Part shown: positions 43,389 through 56,090 of the stretch, piece by piece | Numbering within the stretch: position 1 is the stretch's first letter | Layout: each line of letters starts with the position of its first letter | NCBI GenBank assembly: GCA_009731375.1 | Contig: BJOX01000123.1 | Coordinates: forward strand, 297,482-361,481 | Direction: 5' to 3' | From: Paulinella micropora | Lineage: Eukaryota > Cercozoa > Imbricatea > Euglyphida | Length of the DNA: 64,000 nt | Translations under genes and position numbers: made by a program | The notes under the pieces: model-generated | What the model saw: only the letters and a program-made list of their open reading frames with translations | What the model was told of the DNA's origin: nothing | Database searches by the model: none

Positions 43389-43452
43389 CATACATACATA
43401 CATACATACATACATACATACATACATACATAGTTTCAATAGAAACGCCATG
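43121..43452. repeat. Four copies of a hairpin-bearing spacer in AT/ACAT repeats
   Basis: GTTTCGATAGAAACGCCATG occurs at 43121, 43206 and 43321, and as GTTTCAATAGAAACGCCATG at 43433. The first 14 bases form a GTTTC-GATA-GAAAC hairpin. The copies are separated by (AT)n and ACAT. Confidence 0.85.
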
Positions 43453-43494
43453 AATAATAATAATAACAATAATAATAATAATAATAATAATAAT

Positions 43495-43900
43495 ATTTAC
43501 TATATCTGAGGCGTACTGATGCAGCTAATGGCATATCCTCAACGGACATAAGCCTCCAATACCCTTGTTCGAGGTCCTCCACCCCCCCGTGTCAGTCTCT
43601 CGCCTGATGATCGGGGCCACCGATGGAGCTCCTGAGGGCAAGACTGCACTAAGCCGAGGTTATTCCGCAGTCCCAGCAACCTCTTGCAAGACGTCACCGA
43701 ATGTGCAAGTGCATACACCAAGCGCGGTTGCTAGAGCTGCCTCGAAACCCCACCCATAACAATCTGGTGTCTGCTGGGTCCTGGGCTATCAACCAGCATA
43801 TGCGGAGTTTAAGATCTTTTACGCGCGCAACGACCCTCCTCCCCAGCATCTACCACCAAAGGGTTATGAGTTGGCGTCACAGTTTAACGCCTTGAGGCCA
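43495..43900 (-). mobile_element. R2 dispersed repeat, copy A of pair
   Basis: About 406 bp, near-identical to 43989-44401. On the minus strand it ends CAGATATAGTAAATATT and an (ATT)n tail. GCCCAATGG near its minus-strand start resembles a pol III A-box, but no B-box was found. Both strands have 60-64 codon frames without domain character. Confidence 0.75.
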
Positions 43901-43913
43901 AATAGTAGTAATA

Positions 43914-43987
<74 letters not shown>

Positions 43988-43988
43988 A
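43901..43988. repeat. (TAA)n between two R2 copies
   Basis: TAA/TAG array that serves as the tail of one R2 and the target of the next. Confidence 0.95.
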
Positions 43989-44398
43989 TTTACTATATCT
44001 GAGGCGTACTGATGCAGCTAATGGCATATCCTCAACGGACATAAGCCTCCAATACCCTTGTTCGAGGTCCTCCACCCCCCCGTGTCAGTCTCTCGCCTGA
44101 TGATCGGGGCCACCGATGGAGCTCCTGAGGGCAAGACTGCACTAAGCCGAGGTTATTCCGCAGTCCCAGCAACCTCTTGCAAGACGTCACCGAATGTGCA
44201 AGTGCATACACCAAGCGCGGTTGCTAGAGCTGCCTCGAAACCCCACCCATAACAATCTGGTGTCTGCTGGGTCCTGGGCTATCAACCAGCATATGCGGAG
44301 TTTAAGATCTTTTACGCGCGCAACGACCCTCCTCCCCAGCATCTACCACCAAAGGGTTATGAGTTGGCGTCACAGTTTAACGCCTTGAGGCCATTGGG

Positions 44399-44401
<3 letters not shown>
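43989..44401 (-). mobile_element. R2 dispersed repeat, copy B of pair
   Basis: Same orientation and almost the same sequence as 43495-43900, with the extra CATTGGGCTG at the plus-strand right end. It arose by tandem insertion into the TAA tail or by duplication of a repeat-plus-tail unit. Confidence 0.75.
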
Positions 44402-44446
<45 letters not shown>

Positions 44447-44625
44447 TCTGAAGGGATTGTTTGATACGGACATATAGATAGACAGATAGAGATAGATAGA
44501 TAGATAGATAGATAGATATAGATCATAGATAGATAGATAAATAGATAGATAGATAGATAGATAGATAGACAGATAGATAGATAGATAGATAGATAGATAG
44601 CAACTAAAAAAAAGAGATCAACATG

Positions 44626-44656
<31 letters not shown>

Positions 44657-44683
44657 TTTGCCAGGTTGAATGAGGACAGTAAT

Positions 44684-44716
<33 letters not shown>

Positions 44717-44865
44717 GATAGATAGATATAGATAGATAGATAGATAGATATATAGATAGATAGATAGATAGGTAGGTAGGATAGATATATAGGTAGGTAG
44801 GTAGTTAGGTAGGTAGGTAGATAGGTAGGTAGGGTTAGGTAGGTAGGGTCAGGTAGGTAGGTAGG

Positions 44866-44896
<31 letters not shown>

Positions 44897-44897
44897 G

Positions 44898-44935
<38 letters not shown>

Positions 44936-44937
44936 CC
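44402..44937. repeat. (TAA)n then GATA/GGTA arrays
   Basis: TAA to 44446, then GATA with GGTA and GGTTA blocks, interrupted by two short unique spacers (about 44600 and 44655). Confidence 0.95.
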
Positions 44938-44999
44938 TGCCGTGAGAAGATCTTGGTACGTCGCTCGATACACGCGCTTTAGCTAAAGGGGAGGGTAAA

Positions 45000-46785
45000 A
45001 AAGGCAATAGATAGGACAATAATGGCAATACAGGACAATAGAGGCAATAGACAGGACAATAAAGGCAATAGATAGGTCAATAAAGGCAATAGATAGGACA
45101 CTAAAGGCAGTAGATGTATAATAAAGACAAAAGGTAGGACAATAAAGGCAAAGGATAGGACAATAAAGGCAAAAGATGGGACAATAAAGGCAGTAGATAG
45201 GACAATAAAGGCAGTAGATAGGACAATAAAGGCAATAGATAGGACAATAAAGACAGTAATCAAGGTAATAGATAGGACAATAAAGGCAATAGGACAATAA
45301 AGGCGGGAAAGGCAGTAGATAGGACAAAAAAGGAAATAGAAAGGCGTTTCAGCTAGATCTGAAGGGAGGGGAAAAAAGGCAATAGATAGGACAATAAAGG
45401 CAATGGAAAGGCAGTAGATAGGACAAAAAGGAAATAAAAACGCGTTTCAGATAGATCTGAAGGGGAGGGGAAAAAAGGCAATAGATATGACAATAAAGGC
45501 AATGGAAAGGCAGTAGATAGGACAAAAAAGGAAATAGAAAGGCGTTTTCAGCTAGATAAAGTGAAAAAAATGCAATGGGGAGGCGGTAGATAGGACAAGG
45601 CAGTAAAGAGGCAGCAGGTAGGAAATAAAGGCGATAGAGAGGCAGTAGATAGGACAAAGGCAATAAAGAGGCAGCAGGTAGGAAATAAAGGCGATAAAAA
45701 GGGGTAGATAGGACATAAAGGCAGTAGATAGGAAAGGCAATAGAAAGGCAGCAGATAGGACATAACAAAGGAATAGAGATAGGACATAAAGGCGATAAAA
45801 AGGCAGTAGATAGGACATAAAGGCGATAGAAAGGCACATAGGAAATAAAGGCAATAATAAAAGGCAGTAAATATGACATAAAGGCAATAGAAAGGCAGTG
45901 AATAGACGCAAAGGCGATAAAAAGACAGATAGGAAATAAAGGCAATATAAAGGCAGTGGATAGGACGTAAAGGCAATAGAAAGGCAGCAGATAGGACGTA
46001 AAGGCAATAGAAAGGCAGCAGATAGGACATAAAGGCAGTAGATAGGAAATAAAGGCAATAGAGAGGCAGTGGATAGGACGTAAAGGCAATAGAGAGGCAG
46101 CAGACAGGACATAAAGGCGATAGAAAGGCAGTAGATAGGACGTAAAGGCAATAGCAAGGCAGCAGATAGGACATAAAGGCAGTAGATAGGACATAAAAGG
46201 CAATAGAAAGGCAGTAAATAGGACATAAAGGCGATAGAAAGGCAGATAGGGAATAAAGGCAATAGAAAGGCAGTAGATAGGACGTAAAGGCGATAGAAAG
46301 GCAGTAGATAGGACATAAAGGCAGTAGATAGGACATAAAGGCAATAGAAAGGCAGCAGATAGGACGTCAAGGCAATAGAAAGGCAGTGGATAGGACATAA
46401 AGGCGATAAAGGCAGATAGGAAATAAAGGCAATAGAAAAGCAGCAGATACGACGTAAAGGGGATAGAAAGACAGTGGATAGACGTAAAGGCAGTAGAAAG
46501 GCAGTAGATAGGACATAAAGGCGATAGAAAGGCAGTAGATAGGACATAAACGGCAATAGAAAGGCAGTGGATAGGACGTAAAGGCAATAGAAAGGCAGCA
46601 GATAGGACATAAAGGCAGTAGATAAGACATTAAGGCATTAGAAAGGCAGCAGATAGGACATAAAGGCGATAGAAAGGCAGATAGGAAATAAAGGCAATAA
46701 AGGCAGCAGATAGGACGTAAAGGCAATAGAAAGGCAGTGGATAGACGTAAAGGCAGTAGAAAGGCAGCAGATTGGGACACACAAA
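45000..46785 (+). repeat. Large minisatellite (20-40 bp units), 1.8 kb
   Basis: Tandem units built from GGCAATAGATAGGACAATAA and variants with GGCAGTAGATAGGACATAAA and AAAGGCGATAGAAAGGCAGC. There are two half-unit types, (T)AAAGGC(A/G)(A/G)TAGA and GGCAG(T/C)AGATAGGAC, in varied order. The long minus-strand frames (up to 412 codons) come from stop-free periodicity. Confidence 0.9.
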
Positions 46786-46819
46786 GGAGAGGGAGGGGGG
46801 AGAGCGATCCTAAGGTCGA

Positions 46820-46988
46820 GTGAAAAATTTCGGCCAGGAAATATTTCGGCCAGTGATTTTTCACTGCAGAATACGTTGCTTTTGCACAAAACTTTGGGTG
46901 GCCGGAATTCTTCCCTAGTCTTTTCACCGTAATATACGTTTTTTTTTTTTTTTTTTTTTCCAAAATCGATGTGGCCGAAATTTTTCAC
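46820..46988. mobile_element. MITE-like element family 3, copy 1
   Basis: 169 bp bounded by perfect 17-bp terminal inverted repeats, GTGAAAAATTTCGGCCA and TGGCCGAAATTTTTCAC. The interior is shared with 55435-55595. No ORF. No clear target duplication. Confidence 0.75.
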
Positions 46989-47010
46989 TTTTCCTTACTT
47001 GGTTTTGCAG

Positions 47011-47068
47011 GAGCCAAGAGGAGGACATGAGGTCCCTCCACGAGTCAGCTATGCGAAGCAGCCAGGAG
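47011..47068 (+). CDS. Candidate short exon
   Basis: 58 nt between TTTTGCAG| and CAGGAG|GTGGTT, reading SQEEDMRSLHESAMRSSQE in the only open frame with protein-like composition. Supported only by splice borders and lack of repeat character. Product unknown. Confidence 0.25.
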
Positions 47069-47100
47069 GTGGTTTGGACAAGCCGGCCCGGTCTGCTCGG

Positions 47101-47246
47101 GCCTATAGATGGGACGATAAAGGGAATAGATGGGACAATAAAGGCAATAAATGGGACAATAAAGGCAATAAATGAGACAATAAAGGCAATAGATGGGACA
47201 ATAAAGACAATAGATGGGACAATAAAGGTAATAGATGGGACAATAA
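47101..47246 (+). repeat. Minisatellite, ~21-bp units
   Basis: About seven units of GATGGGACAATAAAGGCAAT, the same family as 45000-46785. Confidence 0.9.
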
Positions 47247-47347
47247 TCCGGCTGCTGTCCGCCCCTGCCAGCCCATAGATACATATATACATACAAATAA
47301 TACCGACATGCAGACAGACAGACAGATAGATGTACAGACAGATAGAC

Positions 47348-48628
47348 ATGCATTACATACATTACATACATTACATACATTACATACATTACATACATTA
47401 CATACGTTGCATACATTACATACATTACATACACTACATACATTACATACATTACATACATTACATACGTTACATACGTTACATACGTTACATACACTAC
47501 ATACACTACATACATGACATACGTTACATACGTTACATACACTACATACATTACATACATTACATACGTTACATACGTTACATACGTTACATACATTACA
47601 TACATTACATACATTACATACATTACATACATTGCATACGTTACATACGTTGCATACGTTACATACGTTACATACGTTTACATACATTACATACATTACA
47701 TACATTACATGCATTACATACATTACATACATTACATACATTACATACATTACATACATTACATACATCGCATACATTACATACATTGCATAAATTACAT
47801 ACATTGCATAAATTACATACATTACATACGTTACACACGTTACATACGTTACATACATTACATACATTACATACATTGCATACGTTACATACGTTACATA
47901 CATTACATACATTACATACATGACATACATTACATACATGACATACATGACATACATGACATACATGACATACATTGCATACATTGCATATATTGCATAC
48001 ATTGCATACATGACATACATAATGCCATACATTACATACATTACATACATCGCATACATTACATACATTACATACATTACATACATTACATACATTACAT
48101 ACATTTATATACGTTTACATACGTTTACATACGTTTACATACATTACATACATTACATACATTACATAGATTTACATACGTTACATACGTTACATACGGT
48201 ACATACGTTACATACGTTACATACGTTACATACATTACATACATTGCATACGTTACATACGTTACATACGTTACATACGTGACATACATGACATACATGA
48301 CATACATTACATACATTACATACATTACATACATGACATATATTGCATAGATTGCATACATGACATACATTGCATACATTGCATACATTACATACATTAC
48401 ATACATTACATACATTTACATACATTTACATACGTTACATACGTTACATACGTTACGTACGTTACGTACGTTTACATACGTTTACATACGTTTACATACG
48501 TTTACATACGTTACATACGTTACATACGTTACATACGTTACATACGTTGCATACGTTGCATACGTTACATACGTTACATACGTTACATACGTTACATACG
48601 TTACATACGTTACATACGTTACATACGC
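47348..48628. repeat. 9-bp satellite (CATTACATA)n
   Basis: About 1.28 kb of nonamers, CATTACATA and CGTTACATA, with occasional TTTACATA and GACATA units. Because the period is a multiple of three, each frame encodes an unbroken tripeptide repeat (THY/YIH/HTL types). Confidence 0.95.
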
Positions 48629-49016
48629 ATACCGTGCGGCCCGCTGGTGACACCCGCCACCGCCACCTATGTATGTATGTCTGTATGTATGTCTGTCTGT
48701 ATGTATGTATATCGTGTATGTCGTGTATGTATGTATGTCTGCTGGTGCCACCCGCCACCGCCACCTATGTATGTATGTATGTATGTATGTATGTCTGTAT
48801 GTATGTATGTACGTACGTATGTATGTATGTCTGTATGTATGTATGTATGTATGTATGTATGTATGTATGCTGGTGCCACCCGCCACCGCCACCTATGTAT
48901 GTATGTATGTATGTATGTCTGTATGTATGTATGTATGTATGTATGTATGTCGCCTTTACTTCTACCACAGTGACAGTAAATTTACCTAGTATATGTATGT
49001 ATGTATGTATGTATGT
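48629..49016. repeat. GTAT arrays with recurring GC spacer
   Basis: GCTGGTG(C/A)CACCCGCCACCGCC spacer at about 48642, 48739 and 48869, each followed by TATG repeats, then a short unique stretch 48950-48990. Confidence 0.85.
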
Positions 49017-49047
49017 AAAATAGATAAGATAGATAAAATAGATAGAT

Positions 49048-49078
<31 letters not shown>

Positions 49079-49117
49079 GTAGATAGATAGATAGATAGAT
49101 AGATATTAGATAGATAT

Positions 49118-49149
<32 letters not shown>

Positions 49150-49201
49150 CAGACCTCTAAGACCCAGCAGCAGACCGCTGCTACGTACTGTACATCGCTA
49201 C

Positions 49202-49273
<72 letters not shown>

Positions 49274-49297
49274 CTGCTGCTACGTACTCTACAGCGC

Positions 49298-49357
<60 letters not shown>

Positions 49358-49411
49358 TCACACACACACGTACACACACAGAGACAGGTAGATAGGTGGA
49401 TAGACAGGTAA

Positions 49412-49452
<41 letters not shown>

Positions 49453-49470
49453 GAAAGAAAGAAAAGAAAG
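49017..49470. repeat. GATA, GA and GAAA arrays with paired spacers
   Basis: GATA (49017-49150), spacer with CTGCTACGTACT (twice: about 49178, 49265), GA tracts, then (GAAA)n 49410-49468. Confidence 0.9.
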
Positions 49471-49473
49471 AAC

Positions 49474-50022
49474 CTTTCCAGCGGTTTCCCCCCTTCCCCC
49501 CTGTCCGCGCCGTATCCGACCTGTCGCCGCGATATGGCAGATTTCCCTTGCGATATGGCCGATTTCCCTTGGCGGACGCCATCCCGTTGCCAATCTGCCC
49601 CATGCCGGCCGTCCGGTTCAATCGCCATGGCCAGAATTACCGAAAGCAGCGCAGGAGCACAATTGTGCGATGTCGGTAGAAGGTCAAGCACGTGGTCGCC
49701 GCCAGCCGTTACGCCCCAGCCGGTCGCGCGCAGCAGGTGCCGCACCATGTGCAACTGCATGCGCACGTGCGCCACGGCCCGGCCGGTCTTGTCATGTCTC
49801 CCTGTCGGCCCTTGGCCGGATTCGGAAGAAAATGGCAGGAGGTCGGTGTCCGGCGCAGAGGGCGTGGCTTGGGCGTGTGTGTGGTAGAGTTGGATGGTTT
49901 GCAGCAGATAGGCTAGCAGGCTTAGGAGCCTGGGACGCAGCTCGGCTGAACTCCCTTGCTGTGAGGAGGAGTGGGGTGTGCATTTGCACAGCCACTGCAA
50001 CAAAGGCCAAACCATGCCCTGC
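49474..50022 (-). CDS. Candidate GC-rich host exon
   Basis: Minus-strand frame of about 180 codons with balanced, protein-like composition: LRPRLLSLLAYLLQTIQLYH, VAHVRMQLHMVRHLLRATGW, then HNCAPALLSVILAMAIEPDG. It is bounded on the minus strand by TCTGCTGCAG| (about 50023) and GGAAAG|GTTCTT (about 49473), which look like acceptor and donor. It is flanked by (GAAA)n and GGTA arrays. A competing plus-strand frame (49396-49887) looks less natural. Product unknown. Confidence 0.35.
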
Positions 50023-50029
50023 AGCAGAT

Positions 50030-50165
50030 TGGTAGGTAGGTAGGTAGGTAGGTAGGTAAGCAGGTAGGCAGGTAGGTAGGTAGGTAGGTAGGTAGGTAGG
50101 TAGGTAGGTAGGTAGGTAGGTAGACAGGTAGGTAGGTAGGAAGGTAGGTAGGTACGTAGGTAGGT
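50030..50165. repeat. (GGTA)n array
   Basis: GGTA tetranucleotides ending at the tail side of an R1 copy. Confidence 0.95.
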
Positions 50166-50563
50166 AGAGATGAGATATCGACTAATGTCAGAAAAAAGGA
50201 GCTTCTGATTTCGTCAACCAAGGAAGTCTGTGGGTAAAGTATTAACCCGATGCCCAGCTAAGCCGTGATGTTTGCACGGAAGGGACTGATACAGGCGATA
50301 CCAAAGCTCCCTAGTACCAGGCGGGGCCAGGGCTCGTTCCATAAGCGCCCCTTGCAGAACGAGCTCCCACCTCCATTACAGAGGACCCAGTAAGCAGATG
50401 GAGTTTCGAGACTGTTCGACAGTCTAGTATAAACCGACAGAGCACTGTGGGTTTTATTCCGGGCTCAACAAGCGAGAAAGGGCACCCTGAGGGAACAGGA
50501 TTGTGCTTCCCGTCGCTATTTCGGCATGTGACTTATAGGCGTATGGCTAGGCACACATAAGGC
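50166..50563 (-). mobile_element. R1 dispersed repeat, long copy
   Basis: Nearly identical to 54416-54814. It runs to AGGCACACATAAGGC and then a 10-N gap followed by GATA. Confidence 0.8.
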
Positions 50564-50573
50564 NNNNNNNNNN

Positions 50574-51648
<1,075 letters not shown>

Positions 51649-51669
51649 CCTTCGCCTTTTTTCTCTCTT

Positions 51670-51893
51670 CTAAGGTAGTAGTTGAGGCAATATGAGGACA
51701 TAGTGGCAGTAGTTGAGGCAATATGAGGACATAAATGTAGTAGTGGGGCAATGGAGCGGCATAAAGGCAGTAGTGAGGCAAAGGGGCATAAAGGCAGTAG
51801 TGAGGCAATAGAGGGGCATAAAGGCAGTAGTGAGGCAATGAAAGGGCATACAGGCAGCAGTGAGGCAATAGTGGGCATCGCGGCAATAGTGAA
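51670..51893 (+). repeat. Minisatellite, ~30-bp units
   Basis: Units of GAGGCAATATGAGGACATA / GGCATAAAGGCAGTAGTGAG, the same broad family as 40707-40998. Confidence 0.9.
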
Positions 51894-51966
51894 GCAAGAA
51901 GACCTCCTCCTCCTCCTCCTCCTGGCGCCCTTCATGGCTTCCTCTTTCCTTCGCCCTACCCTTCCC

Positions 51967-51975
51967 CTAGATAGG

Positions 51976-52043
<68 letters not shown>

Positions 52044-52357
52044 GATAGATAAGATAGATAAGATAGATAGATATATAGATATATATATATATAGATAGAT
52101 ATATATATAGATAGATATATAGAATAGATAGATAGATAAGATAGATAAGATAGATAAGATAGATAAGATAGATAGATATATAGATAGATAGATATATAGA
52201 TAGATAGATATATAGATATATAGATAGACAAGATAGATATATAGATAGATATATAGATAGATATATAGATAGATATATAGATAGATATATAGATAGATAG
52301 AAAGATAGATAGAAAGACAGATGGATAGGTAGGTGGATAGGTAGGTAGGTAGGTAGG

Positions 52358-52388
<31 letters not shown>

Positions 52389-52390
52389 TT
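51967..52390. repeat. GATA array with AAGATA and TATA variants
   Basis: GATA with interspersed (ATATA) and (TAAGA) units, starting at the same CTTCCCCTAG border that closes the TATC array at about 51327 in inverted form. Confidence 0.95.
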
Positions 52391-52404
52391 AGGTAGGAAA
52401 GATG

Positions 52405-52590
<186 letters not shown>

Positions 52591-52627
52591 TTGCTGGGCG
52601 TGGACTCGGAGTAAATGTGACGCCGCT

Positions 52628-52637
52628 GCATATACAC

Positions 52638-52705
<68 letters not shown>

Positions 52706-52834
52706 GTACATGTGCATGTACACGTACATGTAGATGTACATATGTACAAGTACATGTACATGTACATGCACATGTACATGCACATGTACATGTACATGCA
52801 CATGTACATGTACACGTGCATGTGTACATATACT

Positions 52835-52899
<65 letters not shown>

Positions 52900-52900
52900 T

Positions 52901-52965
<65 letters not shown>

Positions 52966-53067
52966 GTATACATATACATATACATACAATGCATATGCAT
53001 AAACATATACATATACATGTACATGTACATGTACATGTACATGTACATGTACATGTACATGTACATG

Positions 53068-53105
<38 letters not shown>

Positions 53106-53106
53106 T
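52628..53106. repeat. (CATATA)n hexamer array
   Basis: Hexanucleotide CATATA with CATGTA variants. The complementary orientation follows at 53148. Confidence 0.95.
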
Positions 53107-53147
53107 ATGTGTGGAAGCGGCGTCTCATTTACTACGTGCGCACATAG
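53107..53147. repeat. Spacer at hexamer strand switch
   Basis: TGTGTGGAAGCGGCGTCTC then ATTTACTACG. The same 35 bp occur reversed at 55600-55634, again next to the hexamer repeat. Confidence 0.8.
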
Positions 53148-53200
53148 ATGTATATGTATATGTATATGTATATGTGTATATGTATATGCATATGTATATG

Positions 53201-53259
<59 letters not shown>

Positions 53260-53453
53260 CTGTATCTGTATCTGTATCTGTATCTGTATCTGTATCTGTA
53301 TATGTATATGTATATGTATATGGATATGTATATGCATATGTATCTGTATATGTATCTGTATATGTATCTGTATATGTGTCTGTATATGTATATGCATATG
53401 CATATGTATATGTATAGGTATGTGTATAGGTATATGTATAGGTATATGTATAG

Positions 53454-53499
<46 letters not shown>

Positions 53500-53581
53500 G
53501 TGTATATGTATATGTATATGTATGTGTATATGTATATGTATATGCATATGCATATGTATATGTATGTATATGTACATGTAT

Positions 53582-53647
<66 letters not shown>

Positions 53648-53664
53648 GACACCTATATGTATAC

Positions 53665-53703
<39 letters not shown>

Positions 53704-53728
53704 AATATGTATATGAATATGTATATGA

Positions 53729-53794
<66 letters not shown>

Positions 53795-53806
53795 GTATAT
53801 GTATAC

Positions 53807-53873
<67 letters not shown>

Positions 53874-53874
53874 A

Positions 53875-53911
<37 letters not shown>

Positions 53912-53912
53912 C

Positions 53913-53956
<44 letters not shown>

Positions 53957-53979
53957 GTGTATATGTGTAAGTATATGTG

Positions 53980-54034
<55 letters not shown>

Positions 54035-54045
54035 GTATATGTATA

Positions 54046-54105
<60 letters not shown>

Positions 54106-54120
54106 AGTATGAGTATATGC

Positions 54121-54195
<75 letters not shown>

Positions 54196-54315
54196 AGTAT
54201 AAGTATAAGTATATGTATAAGTATAAGTATAAGTATAAGTATAAGTATATGTATATGTATATGTATCTGTATCTGTATCTGTATCTGTATCTGTATCTGT
54301 ATCTGTATCTGTATC

Positions 54316-54371
<56 letters not shown>
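53148..54371. repeat. (TATATG)n hexamer array
   Basis: About 1.2 kb of GTATAT hexamers with blocks of GTATCT, GTATAA and GTATGT variants, which indicates local expansion of mutated units. Confidence 0.95.
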
Positions 54372-54415
54372 GGGCCCGCTTTCACTGGATGGATGGATAG
54401 ATAGATAGATAGATA

Positions 54416-54892
54416 GATGAGATATCGACTAATGTCAGAAAAAAGGAGCTTCTGATTTCGTCAACCAAGGAAGTCTGTGGGTAAAGTATTAACCCGATGC
54501 CCAGCTAAGCCGTGATGTTTGCACGGAAGGGACTGATACAGGCGATACCAAAGCTCCCTAGTACCAGGCGGGGCCAGGGCTCGTTCCATAAAGCGCCCCT
54601 TGCAGAACGAGCTCCCACCTCCATTACAGAGGGCCCAGTAAGCAGATGGAGTTTCGAGACTGTTCGACAGTCTAGTATAAACCGACAGAGCACTGTGGGT
54701 TTTATTCCGGGCTCAACAAGCGAGAAAGGGCACCCTGAGGGAACAGGATTGTGCTTCCCGTCGCTATTTCGGCATGTGACTCATAGGCGTATGGCTAGGC
54801 ACACATAAGGCACCCCACCACGGGCCCAGCACACCCACACCATCCCCTAATTCTCTGTCTGTCGACAGATGGCACCCATTTCAAAACATCAA
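54416..54892 (-). mobile_element. R1 dispersed repeat, longest copy
   Basis: Runs from the tail end (TGAGATATCGACTAATGTC on the plus strand, next to GATA) to CCCATTTCAAAA, 477 bp, colinear with pieces of all other copies. Sequence beyond (54893-54959) is not seen elsewhere in the window. Confidence 0.8.
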
Positions 54893-54959
54893 GCCCAAGG
54901 GAGGGTCAGTGACACCTCAAGTGGCCTTGGTTCACTTCGTGGAGTAAGTGATGAGATCA

Positions 54960-55053
54960 ACTGATGAGATATCGACTAATGTCAGAAAAAAGGAGCTTCT
55001 GATTTCGTCAACCAAGGAAGTCTGTAAAGTATTAACCCGATTCCCAGCTAAGC
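54960..55053 (-). mobile_element. R1 dispersed repeat, 94-bp 5'-truncated copy
   Basis: Repeats the tail 94 bp of R1 (with a small GTGG deletion) just 67 bp from the previous copy. The truncated side abuts GATA. Confidence 0.8.
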
Positions 55054-55076
55054 CAGATAGATAGATAGATAAATAG

Positions 55077-55107
<31 letters not shown>

Positions 55108-55212
55108 GATAGATAGATAGATAAATGGACTGCTAGAAGAATCTTTTCTTATGTTGTGTATGTGTATGTGCGTTGTGTCAGGTATGTATATTATGGTAAT
55201 ATAACATAGAGG

Positions 55213-55430
55213 CATTGAGAAATTCTTTGTCCTTAACCACAATGAGGAATGACTTCAAACGTTTCGTTCTCAGCCGTTTCTGATCTTTGCGGCTTGTGTA
55301 GTGGCTTATTTGAAAGCGCTCATCAAGAGCTTTCTAGTGAGCCATAGCACAGGTTGTAGATGCAAATACTGACTGAGATCAAAGCGCTTGAACTCATTGT
55401 TCGTTGTACTTAAGAAATAGGAACTTCTCA
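55213..55430. mobile_element. MITE-like element family 2, copy 2
   Basis: Colinear with 3871-4082 (ACCACAATGAGGAATGAC, TCATCAAGAGCTTTC, ATAGGAACTTCTC). The left terminus is degenerate (GAGAAATTCTTTG). Confidence 0.65.
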
Positions 55431-55434
55431 CATT

Positions 55435-55595
55435 GTGAAAAAATTGCGGCCAGGAAATATTTCGGCCAGTGATTTTTCACCGCAGAATACGTTGTTTTTG
55501 CACAAAACTTTGGGTGGCGGAATGCTTCCCTAGTCTTTCACCGCAAGATACGCTATTTTTTTTGGCCAAAATTTGAGGTGGCCGAAATTCTTCAC
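55435..55595. mobile_element. MITE-like element family 3, copy 2
   Basis: Bounded by GTGAAAAAATTGCGGCCA and TGGCCGAAATTCTTCAC, imperfect versions of the terminal repeats at 46820-46988. It sits 4 bp after MITE family 2 copy 2. Confidence 0.75.
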
Positions 55596-55634
55596 TACGT
55601 AGTAAATGAGACGCCGCTTCCACACATATATATG

Positions 55635-55641
55635 TATATGA

Positions 55642-55688
<47 letters not shown>

Positions 55689-55770
55689 CATATGTATATG
55701 TATATGAAAATGTATATGTATATATATATGTATATATATATGTATATGTATACGTATATGTACATGTATA
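55635..55770. repeat. (TATATG)n hexamer array
   Basis: Hexamer array attached to the inverted copy of the 53107-53147 spacer. Confidence 0.9.
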
Positions 55771-55816
55771 TTACATTTGCTAAAGGCTTCGATTGCTTCT
55801 TTAAGCAGTGAGAGAA

Positions 55817-56000
<184 letters not shown>

Positions 56001-56090
56001 NNNNNNNNNNGTTCACTAGGGCCAAGATAGTAATCGTCTGTCTGTCTATCTATCTATCTACCTATCTATCTACCTATCTATCTATATATC

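Noticed and set aside
43121-43452. CRISPR-like array (palindromic repeat GTTTCGATAGAAAC with spacers)
   Set aside because: Only four copies, spacers are AT/ACAT microsatellite of unequal length, no cas genes, and the genome is eukaryotic.
45349-46610. Overlapping minus-strand ORFs of 412 and 352 codons
   Set aside because: Three frames are open at once over a minisatellite. The translation is an endless PLCPIYCL-type repeat.
47348-48628. Telomere or centromere repeat
   Set aside because: The CATTACATA unit does not match known telomeric types and the array is short and internal. A centromere role cannot be judged from one window.
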